Below are positions 61,728 through 64,000 of a stretch of DNA of 64,000 nucleotides, in pieces. The translations under genes and the position numbers were made by a program. Every line of letters starts with the position of its first letter. The first letter of the stretch is position 1. Source of the stretch: AAA164-E04 sp964342825 (GTDB lineage: Bacteria > Verrucomicrobiota > Verrucomicrobiia > Limisphaerales > AAA164-E04). The notes beneath the pieces are model-generated. The model saw nothing but the letters and a program-made list of their open reading frames with translations, made no database searches and had not been told where the DNA came from. The DNA is taken from positions 17,125 to 81,124 of the forward strand of contig CAYFHO010000014.1 of assembly GCA_964342825.1 (NCBI GenBank), written 5' to 3'.

Positions 61728-63608
61728 TTACCTGCCCCTCAAGGGTGGCGGACTGGGAGCAACATCCCAAATGGGCATATCTTCGCCGTTGATTTCTTTT
61801 TCAACATCCGCACGACGATGACGAATGAAGTGGCGTATCGATTCAAAATCAACTTTACGATCAAAAAACCACCCTCGTTGATCACTTGACAGGTGGGGTT
61901 CCACCAGGTCCTGGATGCGCTGGGTCTCAGCGAGAAGCTTGTCTTCATGCCAGTGTTCGCTGAGCAGTTGTTTCATCCTTGTTGCATATTTTTTCCTGAC
62001 TTCGGGAACCTGATAAAGTTGATGAGTCAGGAGCCCTATGGTGCGCACAGATCTGGGTGAGCGTCTGTCTACACCCAGAGGACTGTACTTTTCAAACATG
62101 CTGTCAGCTCCCCAGGGCAGAAAATGAAATTTGCTTGTCCCGGGATTTAAATAAATGAAAAAATTATTTCGATTGCCGGAGTACCCATCCCAAAAACTGA
62201 GCAAGCCCTCCATGGCCCAATAAGTATAGAACGACTCCTCATCGATCAGGTTCCAAATTTCGTTTTCAAAATCGAAATCATTGACCTGAAGTTCCGCCGT
62301 CATCAGGAGATCTGAACTGGATTTACTATGATTCATGGCGTGGATAGCCAGGACATTGCGCCCGTATTTAAATCGATTCCGATGGCTTGTAATATCGTGC
62401 GTAACAAGATTTAAAGACTGCCAGTCTTGAGTGCTTTTTCGAGCTTTTGAATTCCACCCTGTTTTGGATGGGGCATTGGATCTCGCCACTTCCTCTCCAT
62501 TGATGTATGCCACAAATCCATCATCGCACCTCACCCGTAACAGCAATTTTCTGGTGCTGCGAATGGAATCCAGATCAATGATCTCAAAAGGAAAGCGAAT
62601 GTAGAGGGAGGTCGATTTATTGTACATCTGATCTTCAAAATCAAATCCATCACCAATAAACTTCTCATAACCTTGCTCCCTTTCATAGCCGGCCCCGTTT
62701 TGCCCCATCCGCCACTGTGAATCATCGAAATCGGGTTTGAACCATTCTCCATCGTGCTGATCGCTCGCAGGCACCCAGGCTCGGCCTACGGCTCCCTCTC
62801 CAAAAAACGGATTCCCCTCACCTCCACCCAAGGCATGGATGACTTTCACAATGTGATCACGCCCTGCTTCATCATCTCCAAATTTTCTCTCAAAACCTCC
62901 TTCCCAATCCTGGTAAAAATCCACAATCGTTCCTTCATACAAGGTGCCGTCTTTGTTACCGAATTCACGCTCGAACAAATGCTTTTTCACACTTTCGACA
63001 TGGGAATAAACACCCATGTTTTTTCCGTTTACCGTTACCCTGGCAAGGGCACATCTTGGAGCAGGCGATCCAGCGGCATTGAACAGCGAATACCCGATGA
63101 ATTGACTGCAAAGACTGACATCCTGTTTGTTGTTGTTAAAAGTCAAAGTGCTTAGGCCATCAATCTCCTCAGTCTCATCAAACAGATCCAGCTTGATCTT
63201 GAGTGAAGGTCGTGAACTGCTGACGGACCCGATGAATCCTTTCTTCCGAATTCCTACCCGAGGGAATTCCACACCTCCGATCGTCACTTTGGCTTCAACA
63301 TAGGTATAAGGAGATTCCAGCACCTGGTACTGGCGCTTGTAGTTCAGCGATGCAGATATCGGGCGTGCCTGATGCCGTATCCTGTTCCAGGAAGATCTGG
63401 GCAGTTCAATATCGACCTGCAATAAACGGTCCTTGGGAAATAAATCTTCCAAACTGAGCGTTTCACGATTCAGTGAGTTGACCAATGAAGATTCTTCCAC
63501 CACAGGGCGACATCCCAAGAGGAGGGTGGCCGTCAGGCAGCACAACTGACAAATGCTCCAGTTGACACCTACAGGACGTTTTCTCAAATACCCAAAATAC
63601 GTGATCAT
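61728..63608 (-). CDS. CotH kinase-like lipoprotein with an inserted beta-rich domain
   Basis: A 626-residue protein starting MITYFGYLRKRPVG, with a lipobox LLGC at Cys33. The CotH-like domain begins near 60 (DIELPRSSWNRIRHQ), with FPRVGIRKKGFIGS, SLKIKLDLFD, LSTLTFNNNKQD, NGKNMGVYSHVESVKKHLF and KDGTLYEGT. It is interrupted at about 245-425 by a galactose-binding-like module (FDDSQWRMGQNGAGYE, LLRVRCDDGFVAYINGEEVA, NVLAIHAMNHSK) and resumes at WNLIDEESFYTYWAMEG with KFHLPWGAD-like FHFLPWGADSMFE. This is the second CotH-type lipoprotein in the window. It probably acts outside the cytoplasm; substrate unknown. Confidence 0.85.
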   Translation of the reverse strand: MITYFGYLRKRPVGVNWSICQLCCLTATLLLGCRPVVEESSLVNSLNRETLSLEDLFPKDRLLQVDIELPRSSWNRIRHQARPISASLNYKRQYQVLESPYTYVEAKVTIGGVEFPRVGIRKKGFIGSVSSSRPSLKIKLDLFDETEEIDGLSTLTFNNNKQDVSLCSQFIGYSLFNAAGSPAPRCALARVTVNGKNMGVYSHVESVKKHLFEREFGNKDGTLYEGTIVDFYQDWEGGFERKFGDDEAGRDHIVKVIHALGGGEGNPFFGEGAVGRAWVPASDQHDGEWFKPDFDDSQWRMGQNGAGYEREQGYEKFIGDGFDFEDQMYNKSTSLYIRFPFEIIDLDSIRSTRKLLLRVRCDDGFVAYINGEEVARSNAPSKTGWNSKARKSTQDWQSLNLVTHDITSHRNRFKYGRNVLAIHAMNHSKSSSDLLMTAELQVNDFDFENEIWNLIDEESFYTYWAMEGLLSFWDGYSGNRNNFFIYLNPGTSKFHFLPWGADSMFEKYSPLGVDRRSPRSVRTIGLLTHQLYQVPEVRKKYATRMKQLLSEHWHEDKLLAETQRIQDLVEPHLSSDQRGWFFDRKVDFESIRHFIRHRRADVEKEINGEDMPIWDVAPSPPPLRGR

Positions 63609-63698
63609 GACCTTGATGCGAATAATGGTATAGATACACGCACGCAATGAGAATGTTTCAATTCATTGCAAACTGAGTGGTCTACAACCGGATAGCAA

Positions 63699-64000
63699 TC
63701 AGGCTTTTGCAGCGATGGTTTGCTCCAGCAGTGGAATGTGTGCAAGGTCCTTGGGGCGTCGAAGATACCTTTTGCTCTTCAAAATGCTTTCCAAGGGAAG
63801 CACGAAAACCTTATTTCCCAGCCATTGTAGTCGAGTCGATCGCCTCCATTCTGTCTGAAACGAAGCCAATCCATCGATTCGGTACAAGAAATTGACCAAT
63901 GAACCATCCTCGAAAGCTACGACTGTTTGAGTCAAAATTTCCGCACTAACCCGACTTTCGTAACTGGAATACATATGGATTGATAAGTTATTGGAAATCA
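63699..64000 (-). CDS. C-terminal end of a nucleotidyltransferase-like protein; 5' end outside the window
   Basis: The frame is open through the window edge (codons continue upstream of the ATG at 63974), so only about the last 100 residues are present. The segment VLPLESILKSKRYLRRPKDLAHIPLLEQTI closely resembles the end of small nucleotidyltransferase-fold proteins (KRxxxRPKDxxxLPxLE), some of which are toxin or antitoxin components. The catalytic GS-DxD part would lie outside the window. It is convergent with nothing and lies upstream of the second CotH gene on the same strand. Confidence 0.6.
   Translation of the reverse strand, partial: ISNNLSIHMYSSYESRVSAEILTQTVVAFEDGSLVNFLYRIDGLASFQTEWRRSTRLQWLGNKVFVLPLESILKSKRYLRRPKDLAHIPLLEQTIAAKA

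Noticed and set aside
1..64000. tRNA, rRNA, CRISPR arrays, prophage
   Set aside because: No cloverleaf, rRNA core motif, regularly spaced repeat or phage structural gene was noticed on either strand by eye; a covariance-model scan was not possible.

Overview
The window looks like a chromosomal segment of a Verrucomicrobiota bacterium (PVC superphylum); I cannot fix the genus. Pointers are two formylglycine-type sulfatases, a Tat-exported Gfo/Idh/MocA oxidoreductase, a large PVC-type propeller/HEAT/cytochrome protein with CxxCH, a ThuA-like protein, a pseudopilin of the Verrucomicrobia/Lentisphaerae type, Planctomycete/Verrucomicrobia-style sigma factor and Ser/Thr kinase genes, and CotH-like lipoproteins. 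Many start codons lack a clear Shine-Dalgarno sequence. I found no phage, CRISPR array, rRNA or tRNA.

Layout. 1-1.8 kb: end of a glycosyltransferase coupled to a UPF0104-type membrane protein. 1.8-2.2 kb: a gene-free stretch with a row of tight hairpins. 2.2-6.3 kb: GntR/ABC-ATPase/permease operon, its permease fused to an RCC1-like propeller. 6.3-8.5 kb: a possible 33-aa membrane peptide, a pseudopilin, and a membrane protein with a ParB-like N-terminus. 8.7-18.7 kb: Gfo/Idh oxidoreductase, then housekeeping genes on the minus strand (eno, trpS, PhoD-like phosphatase, TonB/ExbB/ExbD-like trio, rpsI, rplM, trpF). 18.8-25.6 kb: small unknowns and a catabolic operon (FAD/GcvT dehydrogenase, TIM-barrel isomerase, PVC cytochrome). 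25.7-33 kb: sulfatase, exported methyltransferase, cyclophilin, htpG, HEAT protein, second TIM-barrel protein. 33-39 kb: MFS exporter, PQQ-type propeller protein and two secreted or anchored propeller-like proteins. 39-46.7 kb: mfd, then a SWIM/SNF2 helicase gene flanked by a 185-bp direct duplication of the mfd 3' end. 46.7-51.5 kb: a second GntR/ABC operon with two permeases and a near-perfect match to the YtrA operator layout. 51.6-58.4 kb: ThuA-like protein, then a tight run of ECF-like sigma factor, ankyrin-CotH lipoprotein and a double kinase/RDD membrane protein. 58.4-64 kb: metallophosphoesterase, sulfatase, second CotH lipoprotein with an inserted domain, and the edge of a nucleotidyltransferase-like gene.

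Most notable: (a) the mfd 3'-end duplication, which looks like the scar of an insertion that brought in the SNF2 gene and rebuilt mfd; (b) the sigma factor / CotH lipoprotein / kinase-pseudokinase run, a candidate envelope signalling system; (c) the ABC permease fused to an RCC1-like propeller; (d) the two GntR-ABC operons, each with its own palindromic operator over its promoter. All family assignments are by eye from motifs; no database search was run.
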